Shown piece by piece: positions 22,625 through 34,800 of a stretch of 64,000 bases of DNA. Positions within the stretch are counted from its first letter, which is position 1; each line of letters opens with the position of its first letter. Origin of the DNA: Omphiscola glabra (lineage: Eukaryota; Mollusca; Gastropoda; Lymnaeidae); contig OZ024809.1 of assembly GCA_964017045.1 (NCBI GenBank), positions 13,770,307 to 13,834,306 on the forward strand. The letters are read 5' to 3'. The position numbers and the translations under genes were made by a program. The notes beneath the pieces were generated by a model. It was not told the origin of the DNA, made no database searches, and was given only the letters and a program-made list of their open reading frames with translations.

Positions 22625-23910
22625 TGAGTGAAATGTTGGTGGTCGGTATGTTGGTGGTCAGTATGTTGGTGGTCGATATGTTGGTGGTCGGTATGTTGGT
22701 GGTCGGTATGTTGGTGGTCGGCATGTTGGTGGTCGGTATGTTGGTGGTCGGTATGTTGGTGGTCGGTATGTTGGTGGTCGGTATGTTGGTGGTCGGTATG
22801 TTGGTGGTGGGTATGTTGGTGGTGGGTATGTTGGTGGTCGGTATGTTGGTGGTCGGTATGTTGGGGGTCGGTATGTTGGTGGTCGATATGTTGGTGGTCG
22901 ATATGTTGGTGGTCGGTATGTTGGTGGTCGGTATGTTGGTGGTCGGTATGTTGGTGGTCGGTATGTTGGTGGTCGGTATGTTGGTGGTCGGTATGTTGGT
23001 GGTCGGTATGTTGGTGGTCGGTATGTTGGTGGTGGGTATGTTGGTGGTGGGTATGTTGGTGGTCGGTATGTTGGTGGTGGGTATGTTGGTGGTCGGTATG
23101 TTGGTGGTGGGTATGTTGGTGGTCGGTATGTTGGTGGTGGGTATGTTGGTGGTGGGTATGTTGGTGGTGGGTATGTTGGTGGTCGGTATGTTGGTGGTGG
23201 GTATGTTGGTGGTGGGTATGTTGGTGGTCGGTATGTTGGTGGTGGGTATGTTGGTGGTCGGTATGTTGGTGGTGGGTATGTTGGTGGTGGGTATGTTGGT
23301 GGTGGGTATGTTGGTGGTCGGTATGTTGGTGGTGGGTATGTTGGTGGCCGGTATGTTGGTGGTGGGTATGCTTGTGGTCGATATGTTGGTGGTCGGTATG
23401 TTGGTGGTCGGTATGTTGGTCGTGGGTATGTTGGTGGTCGGTATGTTGGTGGTCGGTATGTTGGTGGTCGGTATGTTGGTGGTCGGTATGTTGGTGGTCG
23501 GTATGTTGGTGGTCGGTATGTTGGTGGTCGGTATGTTGGTGGTCGGTATGTTGGTGGTCGGTATGTTGGTGGTCGGTATGTTGGTGGTCGGTATGTTGGT
23601 GGTCGGTATGTTGGTGGTCGGTATGTTGGTGGTCGGTATGTTGGTGGTGGGTATGTTGGTGGTGGGTATGTTGGTGGTCGGTATGTTGGTGGTGGGTATG
23701 TTGGTGGTGGGTATGTTGGTGGTCGGTATGCTTGTGGTCGATATGTTGGTGGTCAGTATGCTTGTGGTCGATATGTTGGTGGTCGGTATGCTTGTGGTCG
23801 ATATGTTGGTGGTCGGTATGCTCGTGGTCGATATGTTGGTGGTCAGTATGCTTGTGGTCGATATGTTGGTGGTCGGTATGCTTGTGGTCGATATGTTGGT
23901 GGTCGGTAAC
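22625..23910. repeat. 15-bp satellite (GTTGGTGGTCGGTAT)
   Basis: About 85 near-perfect units, with variants GTGGGTAT and GTCGATAT. As 15 is a multiple of three, every frame stays open for 430-490 codons. The minus-strand frame (24086-22611) reads as an N-terminal hydrophobic segment followed by an I-P-T-T-N repeat; the plus frames read M-L-V-V-G or C-W-W-S-V. Copy B has only about ten units (45075-45230), with a different upstream sequence. Confidence 0.95.
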
Positions 23911-24214
23911 TCGATACGTTCGTGGTTGCTTGATATGTAAGTTACCCAAGACAGCGATGTTATTGAACTGGAAATGTCCGGTTCCCAAAGGTTGTGTTGG
24001 TGGAAAATGACGCCAGTCAATAAAATGATTAAAATTCCGGCGGCAAATATATTACGCAAATTTTCACTTATTGTGGGACCAATCAAAATACTTTAAATAA
24101 GCATGCAAGCTTTAAAAGCTGAACAATTTTTTATTGGCCAAGGTGTAGAGCCCGGGTCAAAGGTTGCCTTAAAATTGTTCACCCTTTTAAATTCCTATAT
24201 TCAACACAAAATTT

Positions 24215-24740
24215 AAAGTTTGCAGTTCCCTGAATGCTTTAAGTATTTCATTTCTGTTCCTGAACAGTAGCGCTATATCGTCCGCGTATGCCAGCTACTG
24301 CAATGGCTGGCTATATCAAGTTCCTGATGGTTGTCCTTCAGTAATACCTGTAATGGAAGTAATTTGTAATGGTTCCACTCGTGCTCACATGTATGTTTCT
24401 AATGACTTTTTATAACGAGATATTGAACAGGATACATGATAATGAATCTCCTTGTCTGAGGCCCTTATTAACTGGGAACTTCCTCTAGTGCTCGCCCTTA
24501 ACTTTGATTCTACTTTTTGGCTTAGCCATCGTCATATGATTATATGAGCCAGGTAAGTATGTTAGGGACTCCAGGTTCCTGTAGATTATCGTAAAGGTAT
24601 TTCCTGTCTACCATATCATAAGCCATGTTGTAGTCCAAATATAGTTGGTGTATGTTGATGTATTCGTAGCATTTCTCTAGGATACATCTGATGGCAAAAT
24701 ATGAGATTTGGTTATCCATCCTGTCGAAATCCACGTTGAT
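24215..24740 (-). pseudogene. Decayed LINE RT fragment
   Basis: On the minus strand, 24734-24540 encodes CILEKCYEYINIHQLYLDYN and AYDMVDRKYLYDNL (RT motif with the first catalytic Asp). Further on, near 24300-24215, QLAYADDIALLFRNRNEIL supplies the YADD active-site motif, with stops and shifts between. It lies between the two duplication copies. Confidence 0.8.
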
Positions 24741-24869
24741 TGTCTTCTAGGTTCTGTTCACTAAACCTTTATTCTTGCTATTAGTTTAGTGAGGATTTTG
24801 CAAGTTACATCATGTTTTCAGCCTAGCCAACCGGTATCAGCCAGAGCTTTTGAACATCTAATTCTAAAA

Positions 24870-25345
24870 ATTAGGTTGCTAACGCATCAATAAAAGTTGG
24901 TGCTTCTGAGATACCCTTGTCCAACACTGTTAGATACCTTGGCTTCTACACTGACAGTAAACGTATTATGAGCTCTCATATCAGTTCTGGTCAGGTCCTG
25001 GGTCAGCTGCGTCCTCAACTCAATAAGAGAACAGCCGATTTGGTGGCAGTCACTCTAATCCAGTCAAGATTAGATTACTGTAATCGTTGTTTGTTGTGGT
25101 TTACATCAAACCAAATTCAGACACTCCAAAAAGAAAAAAAAACTGCAGCACGCATTGTATCGCGTGTAAAGAAATCTGACCACTTCACCCGAGTTCTTGA
25201 AGATCTCCACTGGCTTCTTGTGAGTGAGCGCATTGACCACAAAATTATGTCCCTAGCGAATGGCTGTAGAGAAGGCTCTGCACCTGTACATCTTCTTTTT
25301 CCACATTTTCTGTCGCTAGAACATCCAAGATACGATTTTTAAAAG
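24870..25345 (+). pseudogene. LINE pol 3' remnant (copy B)
   Basis: Encodes LIQSRLDYCNRCLLWFTSNQ followed by AARIVSRVKKSDHFTRVLED and LHWLL, the paralogue of the remnant at 5160-6130. Relative to copy A it lacks the T/G-rich insertion but carries an A-run (25134-25142). Confidence 0.8.
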
Positions 25346-25529
25346 TCTCGTTTCAAAACTCATTTTTTATCATGGTCATTCTTGAGTTAAATAAAAATTG
25401 AAAACTGAATGACTTGAATGAAAGAAAATACAAACATTCGATTATGAATATTTTGACTTGACTGTCTTTTTATTTATGTGTTTTGTAGATTAGTCAGATA
25501 AGTTTAGAACAAGACGGGACACTTAATAA

Positions 25530-25800
25530 CATGAAACAGTAAATAACATGAGACAGGCAATAACCGCGAGACAGGTAATAACACGAGACAGGTAATAACA
25601 AGAGAAAGGTAATAACACGAGACAGGTAATAACACGAGACAGGTTATAAAACGAGACAGGTAATAACCGCGAGACAGGTAATAACACGAGACAGGTAATA
25701 ACACGAGACATGTAATAACACGAGACAGGTAATATCACGAGACAGGTAATGACACGGGACGGGAAATAAAACGAGACAAGTAATAACACGGGACAAATGA
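25530..25800. repeat. 17-bp minisatellite, copy B
   Basis: About 16 units of ACACGAGACAGGTAATA with minor variants; partner of 6604-6765. Confidence 0.9.
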
Positions 25801-26639
25801 GCATCACCAATAACATCATCGATTCGAACGTTTTCGTGAGAGTTAGTGGGGGGGGGGGGGAGACTCCAATCAGGTTATAAAAATGGACATGATCGAAACT
25901 AAGGATGGGAAAACTTTGAGGTCGTGTTAACAAGATGCCTTTGTCCATCTAACAAACAACAGTAAAAACAGAGCTTAAAAAAAAACAACAGTAAAAACAG
26001 AGCTTAAAAAAAAAAAAACATTTGGCTGAGATGTAGTATCCTAGAGGATGGATCACAAACACGTCGTCGCCGAGACGTGATAACAACATTAGTGGACGGA
26101 GTGTCGAACAACCTAGATCAAATGATTATCGTACAACGTAGCGACTGTACGCTCTCGTCATTTATTTGTCAAAAAAAAACAACCCAAAAAGAAGGCAGGG
26201 TTGGCTACCATTCGTAAACTTACGGACATTTCCTAAAAATAAATTTGAAAACGTTACTTGTCTGTAAATCTCCGTGTAATCTTTCAGGATGACAAAAATT
26301 TTGCTTAAAGAAATATGACAAATAGCTTTTGAAGTGCACCAAGATGAGAAATATATTGGCATTTCATATATATTCTTGATGTATGATGTGTTATTGTCAT
26401 TGGTCCTCACATTGATCAAGAAAAGGCATCACGATACTAATGACATCTATATCGTCATTGGTCCTCACGTTGATCAAGAAAAGGCATAGTGATACTAAGA
26501 ACATCAAATTTTACAAGCCTATACGTAAAAATTGAAGACATGTAAATATGTTTTCTTAGTTGTTTTGTATTTGCGTTGTCAACCTTGAAATAAAGGTATG
26601 TAATAAATAACCCCAAAAAAATAAGCCATCCAAATTTGT

Positions 26640-26671
<32 letters not shown>

Positions 26672-26865
26672 ACTTCAGTCACTAGATGTATGTAATGTAC
26701 ATGAGGGAATCACGTTCAAGCTGACAAAGCATCCGGGCAAAAGACAGGCGAATCTTTCTGTCCTCCGCTGGTGGTTTTTATTGTTAGAGCGTTCAATATC
26801 TTGTTCCACGAGTCTCAGAAGGTAAATGCCTCAAATGCATTGAGCGACCCGTTCTCCGTTGATTT
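25801..26865. other. Intergenic, no gene seen
   Basis: Matches 6770-7900. It contains a (CA)n run at 26639-26668 and a short internal duplication near 26395-26480 (GTCATTGGTCCTCAC...TTGATCAAG). No coding support. Confidence 0.5.
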
Positions 26866-26964
26866 GGCAACTGTACTTCACATTTGGCAACTGTACTTCA
26901 CATTTGGCAACTGTACTTCACATTTGGCAACTGTACTTCACATTTGGCAACTGTACTTCACATT
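26866..26964. repeat. 20-bp minisatellite expanded only in copy B
   Basis: Five perfect units of TTTGGCAACTGTACTTCACA. Copy A has one (about 8189, with GGTCACTG). This is the reciprocal of the 19-bp array expanded only in copy A about 60 bp away. Confidence 0.93.
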
Positions 26965-26997
26965 GTCCATGGTGCATGCTGTGTCGCTCTGAGCACA

Positions 26998-27088
26998 TTG
27001 AAAGTCATGTGACCGCATGTGAGGTCAAGCATAAGAATAGATTTGAAAGTCATGTGACCGCATGTGAGGTCAAGCATAAGAATAGAAA
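26998..27088. repeat. 44-bp tandem duplication
   Basis: Two copies of a unit containing GAAAGTCATGTGACCGCATG and GAGGTCAAGCATAAGAATAG. Single copy in the other duplication (about 8237-8281). Confidence 0.85.
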
Positions 27089-27769
27089 GCAGAGCATTCC
27101 ACCGAATCAACATTTTTTTTTTGTACAAACCTTTCAAGAACAATGACAAAGGTTCTGTATTTTATTTGGACATACTTTGCCGGTAAACTAAATATCATTC
27201 ACATTTTATCGTTCATATTTATTTATCAGACATACATGTTATGTGCGTCACGTGATGGTCTTATTGACACGCTTAAGGTAAATAAGAAAAGTCACAACAC
27301 ACAGATATGATATGGTAAACGCCTAAGGTGGCTTCGGGGTACGATCACGGTGAATTAAATAAAGCTTGATGCCTCCACAATAGCTACACAATTCTATACA
27401 ACATGATCTATTGTGCAGCAATATCTAACGAAACAATACTAATTGCGTCACGATGTTTAACGTGACAATACTAATTGCCTCACTATGTCCAACGTGACAA
27501 TGCTGATCTTGTCAAGATGGCCGCCCAGTCATTCTTCCGCTGCGAAAAGTTTCACCTGGGTGAATAAAATGTTTAAGGCTCACGGTTATTAAATAATTTC
27601 TTTCAGGGTTGACCAGCACTCTTGGGGGTCGGTGTCGTGATTAGAAGGTCTGTTTCCCCGTGCCCAGAGTCTGTTTTCAAATGTAGAGTGGAGATCATTG
27701 TAAACCCGCTCCTAATGGGAAAAAAAGCATTTTTGAACGTCTGCAAGACTTTCAGTGTTTCGAGTTCAT
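27089..27769. other. Downstream flank of TLR-c, no gene seen
   Basis: Matches 8750-9415, including two to three units of the CAATACTAATTGC 32-bp repeat at 27430-27500. No coding support. Confidence 0.5.
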
Positions 27770-27920
27770 TGCCAGATAATGAGTATTTTTTTAAAGTAAT
27801 TTGCCAGATAGTCATGGTTTTATTCACTTGCCAGATAATAAAAGTTTATTTCACTTGCCAGATAATCTGTGTATCAAATCACTTGCCAGATATTTAGTGT
27901 TTCAGGTCACTTGCCAGTTT
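27770..27920. repeat. Stop-codon-region array at the 3' end of TLR-c
   Basis: Same structure as 9418-9568: five units of about 30 bp with CACTTGCCAGATAAT, derived from or shared with the final codons of exon 4. Confidence 0.85.
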
Positions 27921-28091
27921 GTCCCAAAATATCTTGGCCTGCATCTCATCTTCTTCTTGTGGGTACAGAATGTATGTGTTGTTCCGTATGTGGTACAATA
28001 AGTCTCTACCCAGTTCATTGTTAGGAATGGATTCTTTTAGTAAGAAAACCAGCACGGGTCTCCCTGTGTGGACAGACTCCATGTTGGCCAT
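27894..28091 (-). CDS. TLR-c exon 4: C-terminal TIR domain and stop
   Basis: 198 nt, entered in phase 0 after AATTCCAG. It encodes MANMESVHTGRPVLVFLLKE through box 3 IFWDKL to LKH and stop, nearly identical to TLR-b exon 4 (changes such as I/V, N/Y, S/N, G/E). It completes the TIR domain of TLR-c. Its last codons are shared with a tandem array that runs into the 3' UTR. Confidence 0.93.
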   Translation of the reverse strand: MANMESVHTGRPVLVFLLKESIPNNELGRDLLYHIRNNTYILYPQEEDEMQAKIFWDKLASDLKH

Positions 28092-29091
28092 CTGGAATTC
28101 AGGTGGAGAGACAATAATAATTTAATTTGAAAATGCTGAAATACTTTGAACATCTTGTATGTCAATCTCTAAATCAGGGATGGCTAACCGGTTTAGGTTA
28201 CCCCAAAAAATTGGTAAAAATTAAAATATTGTGGGACTATGAGGGCTCAGGGAGGCATAAATGAAAATAAATTACAAGTGTGTTCCCTGTTACAACTATA
28301 TAAACCCAATTTAGTATTCTCAATAACTAACTAACACACTTATTCTGGTAAGTGTCTGAGATATCCCTCTTGTGACCCCCCGACTAGTCCATTGGCTACC
28401 AGCTTCATCTGCTGAGCTGAGCAATACAACCAAATTTAGTATTCTCAATAACTAACTAACATTTAACTAAATAATTCTCATTAACAAATGATTGAATAAA
28501 CCTTTTTTGAATTAAAATAGTCTATGATTTTTTTCTTCCTTTCGTGACGTGGTGGTTAATGCCTGCGCCAAAAATATATATTTTGTGGTAGTAGATTTTT
28601 TTTTTTTGAAGTCCCCGACCACTGCTCTAAATGTTATCAGCTGTCAAATTAATAGCTCATCTTTATTAAACACAGCTGTTATTGGTTTTGTTCCTCCTTC
28701 TCGCACGTTAAGATGACCTAGGCGATTTTTTGACTTGATTAGTAGTCTTGACTTGAGCTGTATATTCTTATATATATATATATATATATATATTTATTTA
28801 TTTATTTATTTATTAAGTAATAAGGATATAAGTAGGCTTAACAGATTTTTAACTAGGTCACGAGCAACAGAGGTTGAAAAACGATGTGATGAGGCACATG
28901 AAATAGTTGACATAGGAAGTTTTTTAAATGTTTTGAGGGTGTGTAGTAAAAATTGAAGGCCCATGAAAACGATGTCTCTCGGTTGACTAATGGTTTTTAT
29001 GTGTACAGTTATCTCCCGTTGTTCTTTGGCCTGGATACATTCGCCTGGATACACTGGCTTGGATACATCTGCGAATGTTCATGCTGTTTAC
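28092..29091. other. TLR-c intron 3
   Basis: Homologous to TLR-b intron 3 but without its LINE fragment and MITEs. It has a (TA)n(TTTA)n microsatellite at 28768-28815 and a short local duplication of TTTAGTATTCTCAATAACTA (28311 and 28435). No exon seen. Confidence 0.65.
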
Positions 29092-29255
29092 CTGTAGCTC
29101 ATAGTTGCACCAGGTGCTGGCCAACAGGTTCCGTGTGAGAACCACTAACGTCTTCCGGCTTTCCTTGACGGCCGTCATGATGTTGGAGGCGATGAAATCT
29201 CCCGCCACAAAGTCTCGTCCGTGGACGTGAAGTCTCATCCCACGGGCAGATAACT
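29092..29255 (-). CDS. TLR-c exon 3: central TIR domain
   Basis: 164 nt, acceptor ATCCCCAG, donor CTACAG|GTAAAC, phases 1 to 0. It encodes LSARGMRLHVHGRDFVAGDF (BB loop with Ala in place of the usual Pro), then SRKTLVVLTRNLL and STWCNYELQ. Same length and splice positions as in TLR-b. Confidence 0.93.
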
Positions 29256-29299
29256 CTGGGGATAGACAAGGTGAAGAATGAGTTGTTTTTTTTTTAATT

Positions 29300-29495
29300 G
29301 GTCAATGAGCAGGGGTCGGAAAACCGTGGCTGGGTTGTCGAAAACCGGCGGCTCAATCATCGGAAAACCGGGGGCTCAGTGGTCGGAAAACCGTGGTTCA
29401 GTGGTCGGCAAACCGCGTCTCAATTGTCAGCAACCCGCGTTTCAGTTATGCAGCAACCCGGGTGTCAGTTGTCAGCAACCCGCGTGTCAGCGGTT
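29300..29495. repeat. Degenerate 20-24 bp array in TLR-c intron 2
   Basis: About nine diverged units around GGTCGGAAAACCGTGGCTC. It occupies the position of the 44-bp array of TLR-b and is recognisably related, but shorter and less uniform. Confidence 0.7.
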
Positions 29496-29566
29496 CCTTG
29501 AATAGATGAATGCGTCCTTCTCATTATTTATTAATGTAGTATGCTTATCTACGACTCAATTTAAAC

Positions 29567-30067
29567 CAGAGGTCCCAAAACTTTTTTGTCTCGTAGACTA
29601 CTTGCTATGTTTTTCGGCTTTGGGTAGACCCCCTGCTTACCTGATAGTGATTTTTTGCAAATTCATTAACTTCAAATGTATTTTTGACAGCCGGTATAGT
29701 GCTACTCACTTTGAAAGATTTAAATTTATATTTATATGTCAGAAAATATACCTAATAACCTTTATTTCAATATGATTCTTCATCACGTTTCATGAACATT
29801 TATGTTTTTAAATTTTTTACTTCATAGGTAGTTTTACAATGTATGTAGGAAGATATATGTCTTTATATTATAAGGTAATATTATGTAATTCAATAGGTAC
29901 TATCTGTGTATGTGGAGTATTCCATTCATGGAATGCCAAAATAGAAGTCACGACCAGCTTACATGAGATCCACTATCGTTGACCCCCTTTTTAATTTCAT
30001 GGACCCCCAATTTTTTTCCGCCGACATGGACCCTGGGGGTAGATATAGACCACTTTGTGAATCATCG
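29567..30067. mobile_element. Probable aged hAT-like non-autonomous insertion, copy B only
   Basis: Begins CAGAGGTCCCAAAACTTTTT. It is flanked by ATTTAAAC (29559-29566) and ATTTGAAC (30068-30075), an 8-bp near-duplication. The corresponding stretch of TLR-b intron 2 (about 12230-12290) lacks it. The right end does not end in a clear inverted repeat, so the class is tentative. Confidence 0.5.
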
Positions 30068-30619
30068 ATTTGAACAGTGCAGTGACGTCATTCACTGCAA
30101 AAAAAAACAACTAAAAGCTGCGTTAACTGCCCGAATAAACCTTGCTAAACCTTTTGACTTAAGCCCTCCCTTGCGTCGCAAGTAAAGCTTGCTAAACCTT
30201 TTGACCTAAGCCTTCCCTTGCGTCGCAAGTAAACCTTGCTAAACCTTTTGACTTGAGCCCTCCTTTGCGTTGCAAGTAAAGCTTGCTAAACCTTTTGACC
30301 TAAGCACTCCTTTGCCGCACATTGCAATCTTGTTTTGACATTGGCTGATATCTGCCATGATAAATAAATGCATTGATTTCTTTGAATAAACGAGTTTTGG
30401 TGCCTGGTGGAAGCGATTACACTTACTTGTGATTACATTTCGGGGTTTCTTATTTCAGTGAAAATTATATTTTACGCAACCTACTTTTTTTTTTACATGT
30501 TCTGCATCTAAATATTTCATAATAAGATTATGATTTTTAATTGTTACCAATGCAAACGAAAAAGGAAAGGAAAATGACACTCATTTAAAATTGTCAAAAT
30601 CACAATTTCTATAGATGTA
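30068..30619. other. TLR-c intron 2, middle
   Basis: Includes four units of a roughly 47-bp repeat at 30110-30335 (core AAACCTTGCTAAACCTTTTGAC), also seen at 12310-12480. The rest is AT-rich with no exon. Confidence 0.6.
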
Positions 30620-31605
30620 TAGCAGTATCTATATCTAGCATGCATTTAGAGATATAGTATTACCCATAGACGTATACCATAACCTTAAGACTTGTAGCTT
30701 TACCTTTAGACTTGTCGCATTACCTTTAGACTTGTAGCATTACCTTTGGCTTGTAGCATTCCCTTTAGACTTGTAGCAGTCCCTTTAGACTTGTAGCATT
30801 ACCTTTAGACTTGTAGCATTACCTTTAGACTTGTAGTATTACCTCTAACTTGTAGCATTACCCATAGACTTGAAGTATTACTTTTAGACTTGTAACGTTA
30901 CCTTTAGACTTGTACCATTACCTTTAGACGTGTAGCATTACCTTTAACTTGTAGCATTACCTTTAGACTTGTAGCATTCCCTTTGGATTGTAGCATTACC
31001 TTTAACTTTTAGTTTTATCTTAAGACTTGTAGCATTCCCTTTAGACTTGTAGCATTCCTTTTAGAATTGTAGCATTACCCTTTATTGTAGCATTATCTTT
31101 AACTTGTATCATTACTTTTAACTTGTAAAAATTACCTTTAACTTGTATCATTACCATTAGACTTGTTTCATTACCTTAACTTTTAGCCTTACCGTTAGAC
31201 TTGTAATATACCCTGAAACTTGTATCATTACCTTAGACTTGTAGCATTCCCTTTAGACTCGTAGCATTCCCTTTAAACTTGTAGCATTACCTTTAACTTG
31301 TAGCTTTAGTAATAGACTTGTAGTATTCCCTTTAGACATGTAGCATTACCTTTTGACTTGTAGCATTACATTTAACGTGTAGCTTTAGCAATAGACTTGT
31401 AGTATTACCGTTAGACATGTAACATTATCTTTTGACTTGAGCATTACCTTTAAATATTAGCATTACCTATAGACTTGAAGTATTACCTTTAGACTTTTAA
31501 CATTACCATGAGACTTGTATCATTACCTTTAGACTTGTAGCATTACCTTAGGACATGTAGCATTACCCATAGACTTGTAGCATTACCTTTAGATATTATT
31601 TCCAA
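30620..31605. repeat. 20-bp splice-donor satellite, TLR-c
   Basis: About 49 units with the plus-strand core ACTTGTAGCATTACCTTTAG, longer and more diverged than in TLR-b. On the minus strand most units carry an AAAGGTAATG donor-like sequence identical to the exon 2 donor. The first unit overlaps the exon end. Confidence 0.92.
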
Positions 31606-31738
31606 GACGAAAGTCTCGTCAAGTGCTGAGTACGAAATGAAGACATCGTAGTTAAACGTGTCCGTCCTAGTTGCGACACTTGAGTTGTTGACATTGATGT
31701 ACGCAGCGTAGTAAAAGTATCTGATCTTCCACCGGTAT
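31587..31738 (-). CDS. TLR-c exon 2: juxtamembrane and N-terminal TIR domain
   Basis: 152 nt, acceptor ATTCTCCCCAG, donor TCTAAAG|GTAATG, phases 2 to 1. It encodes YRWKIRYFYYAAYINV and box 1 YDVFISYS, ending ISK. Three further copies of its acceptor lie upstream at 51-bp spacing before a LINE interrupts the array. All are in the same frame, so each alternative acceptor would add 17 residues (RYRWKIRHITYSILILP-like) between membrane helix and TIR. The acceptor at 31738 is preferred because only it gives the 152-nt exon shared with TLR-a and TLR-b. Confidence 0.9.
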
Positions 31739-31894
31739 CTGGGGAGAATTAGGATATAGTAAGTAATATGTCTGATCTTCCACCGATATCTGGGGAGAAT
31801 TAGGATAGAGTAAGTAATAAGTCTGATCTTCCACCGGTATCTGGGGAGAATTAGGATAGAGTAAGTAATATGTCTGATCTTCCACCGGTATCTG
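31719..31894. repeat. 51-bp acceptor repeat, left part (TLR-c)
   Basis: Between three and four units. Each contains (minus strand) CTAATTCTCCCCAG followed by ATACCGGTGGAAGATCAGA, i.e. polypyrimidine tract, 3' splice site and exon start. The array continues on the far side of the LINE at 35246. Confidence 0.93.
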
Positions 31895-34800
31895 TGTGGA
31901 GTTTCTGATCTCCCATCAAGCGCATCCCCAGGTGGCGGATAGGGGAATGCCCACCAGATATGGTAGGTACTGGGGAAATCAAATACCCAGGGTGGACCAA
32001 AATCAGAGCCTGCTGCCTTGCAGGGAGTGGACGAAACCACAAAGGCTAGGGTACCCTTCCCAAAATTAAGGGCAGCTCTCCGGAGAGTTGCGAGGGGCAT
32101 CCCCCCAGACGGTTGTGCGCAGGGCTAACAACTCTGCTGCGTAAAAACCCTTTGTTACAAAAACGCAGACAAGAGCAACAAAAGACTTTACGGTCCTGGG
32201 AGAAGATAGATTCCCAGCCGCGGAATGCATGACGCCAAGTAGTGAAAGCCAGAACCTGGAAACTACTAGGCCGACGATCATCATCTCCACCAGGACCACC
32301 ACCGCCATTGGAACATGGAATGTACGCACCATGTATGAGACAGGAAAGACTGCACAAGTAGCCGCTGAGATGAGGAACTATAACCTCACCATACTAGGAA
32401 TCAGCGAGGCAAGATGGATCGGGTGCGGACAGAAGAGACTAGCCTCAGGAGAGATGCTGTTATTCTCAGGGCACGAGAGTGACGATGCACCACACACTCT
32501 GGGCGTGGCCCTGATGATATCCAGGGCAGCCCAAGGAGCACTCATTGGATGGGAGGCGCATGGGCCTAGAATACTCACAGCAACCTTTCGGACCAAAAAA
32601 CACAGAATCAATTTGGATGTTATCCAGTGCTACGCACCAACAAACGAAAGTGAGGAGGAAGACAAAGATGAATTCTATAACAGATTGCTTACCATTACCC
32701 AGGGTCGCCCTAGGCGAAACATTGTCATCCTCATAGGAGATCTCAATGCCAAGATCGGCAGTGACAACACGGGCTATGAAGAAGCCATGGGGCGACAGGG
32801 GATAGGAGAAATGAATGATAACGGAGAAAGATTTGCCGACCTATGTGCCACAACAAATCTAGTCATAGGCGGGAGCTTATTCCAACACAGGAGGATACAC
32901 AAGGCCACATGGGTTTCACCGGACCTCCAAACGATGAACCAAATAGATCATGTGTGTATTGGGAAAAAATTCAGGCGATCTCTCCAAGATGTACGTGTCA
33001 GAAGAGGAGCTGACGTTGCCTCAGACCACCATCTTCTAGTGGCCCGGCTGAGACTAAAACTGAAAAGGCACTACACTGAGCAGACATCATATAGGTTGCG
33101 CTACAACACCCCCCTCTTGAAAGATAAGGCCAAACAGGAAGAGTTCAGGATCACTCTGTCCAACAAGTTCCAAGTCCTACAGGAACTGCTAGGAGACGAG
33201 ACGATCGATGGAAAGTGGCAGGGAGTAAAGAAAGCAGTCAAATCAACATGTCAGGAAGTGTTGGGAAACAAGAAACATACACACAAAGAATGGATAACAG
33301 CAGATACATTGAAAGTGATAGAAGAGAGAAAAGGGAAGAAGGCAGAAATTAACAACAGCCGTACACGAGCGCAGAAAGTTAGGTTCCAAAAGGAGTACTC
33401 AGAGGCAAATAAGAAAGTAAAGAAAAGCGCTAAGAGGGACAAAAGGAACTTTGTAGACATGCTTGCCAAAGAAGCGGAAGAAGCAGCCTACCAAGGAAAT
33501 ATGCGGGAATTGTTCGCTACCATCAAGAAGTTGTCTGGAAAGTTCAGGAAGCCAGAGAGACCAGTGAAGGACAAAGATGGTAAGAGCATACCAAATGAGG
33601 AGCAACAGAGAGCCAGATGGAAAGAACACTTTGAGGAACTTCTAAACAGGCCAGAGCCAAGTAACCCACCAGATATTCAGCCAGCTGACAGTGACCTGGC
33701 TATTGACTGCAACGCACCCACCAAAGAAGAGATCCGTATTGCCATCAAACAACTTAAAAATGGCAAGGCTGCAGGACCAGATGGCATCCCAGCAGAGGCA
33801 CTGAAGGCTGACGTGCACACCAGTGTAGATATGCTTCACCCACTGTTCTTGAAGATCTGGGAGGAGGAACAGGTACCTTCGGAGTGGAAGGAGGGATATC
33901 TCATTAAAATCCCCAAAAAGGGGGACTTAAGCTCCTGCTCCAACTATAGAGGGATCACCTTACTATCCATCCCAGGCAAGGTTTTCAACCGCGTACTACT
34001 CAACAGAATGAAAGAAACTGTTGACCCCCTGCTGCGGGACCAACAGGCTGGCTTCCGGACCAACAGATCCTGTACTGACCAAATTGCAACACTACGCATC
34101 ATCCTAGAGCAATCCCTGGAATGGAACTCCCCCTTTACATCAACTTCGTTGACTACGAGAAAGCCTTTGACAGTGTGGATAGGCAAACCCTCTGGAGACT
34201 GTTGAGACATTATGGAGTCCCGCGGAAAATCACGGACTTGATCAGAAACTCTTACGAGGGGATGACCTGCCGAGTGGTCCACGGACAACAGGTGACGGAT
34301 GCTTTCCAGGTGAAGACCGGTGTGAGGCAGAGATGTTTGCTTTCGCCTTTCCTGTTCCTATTGGCCATTGACTGGGTGATGAAAACTTCCACACAACAGA
34401 AGCGGAATGGTATTCAATGGACCTTGTGGGACCAGCTTGATGAACTTGATTTTGCTGACGATCTTGCCCTTCTCTCCCATACCCAACAACAGATGCAGGA
34501 GAAGACCAGAAATATTGCAGACACTTCTGCACGTATTGGTCTTAACATTCACAAGGGGAAGAGCAAGGTCCTCAAGGTTAATGCCACTACCAATACAGCA
34601 CCCATCAGGCTCAAAGAGGAAGCGCTCGAGGAGGTAGAGAGCTTTGTCTACCTTGGCAGCATCGTGGACAAGCAAGGTGGGACAGATGCTGACATCAAAA
34701 TAAGGGTAGGAAAGGCACGGGCCTCCAAACACCTAAATACCAAACTGAAGATCAGAACCTTCAACACAATGGTGAAACCGGTTCTACTGTATGGTGCAGA

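Larger units (their letters stand above)
5530..23930. repeat. Segmental duplication, copy A (contains TLR-b)
   Basis: Exons, introns and flanks align in order with 24870-45230. Matching landmarks include the LINE tail, the 17-bp array, all four TLR exons, the intron arrays, the CCCCAGTCGCTACT array, the start-codon array and a 15-bp array at the far end. The edges are approximate because they fall in repeats. The copies differ by array expansions and by private transposon insertions. Confidence 0.85.

Noticed and set aside
22625..23910. CRISPR-like regular repeats
   Set aside because: Units are contiguous with no spacers, and the genome is clearly animal-like; these are minisatellites, as are the other arrays in the window.
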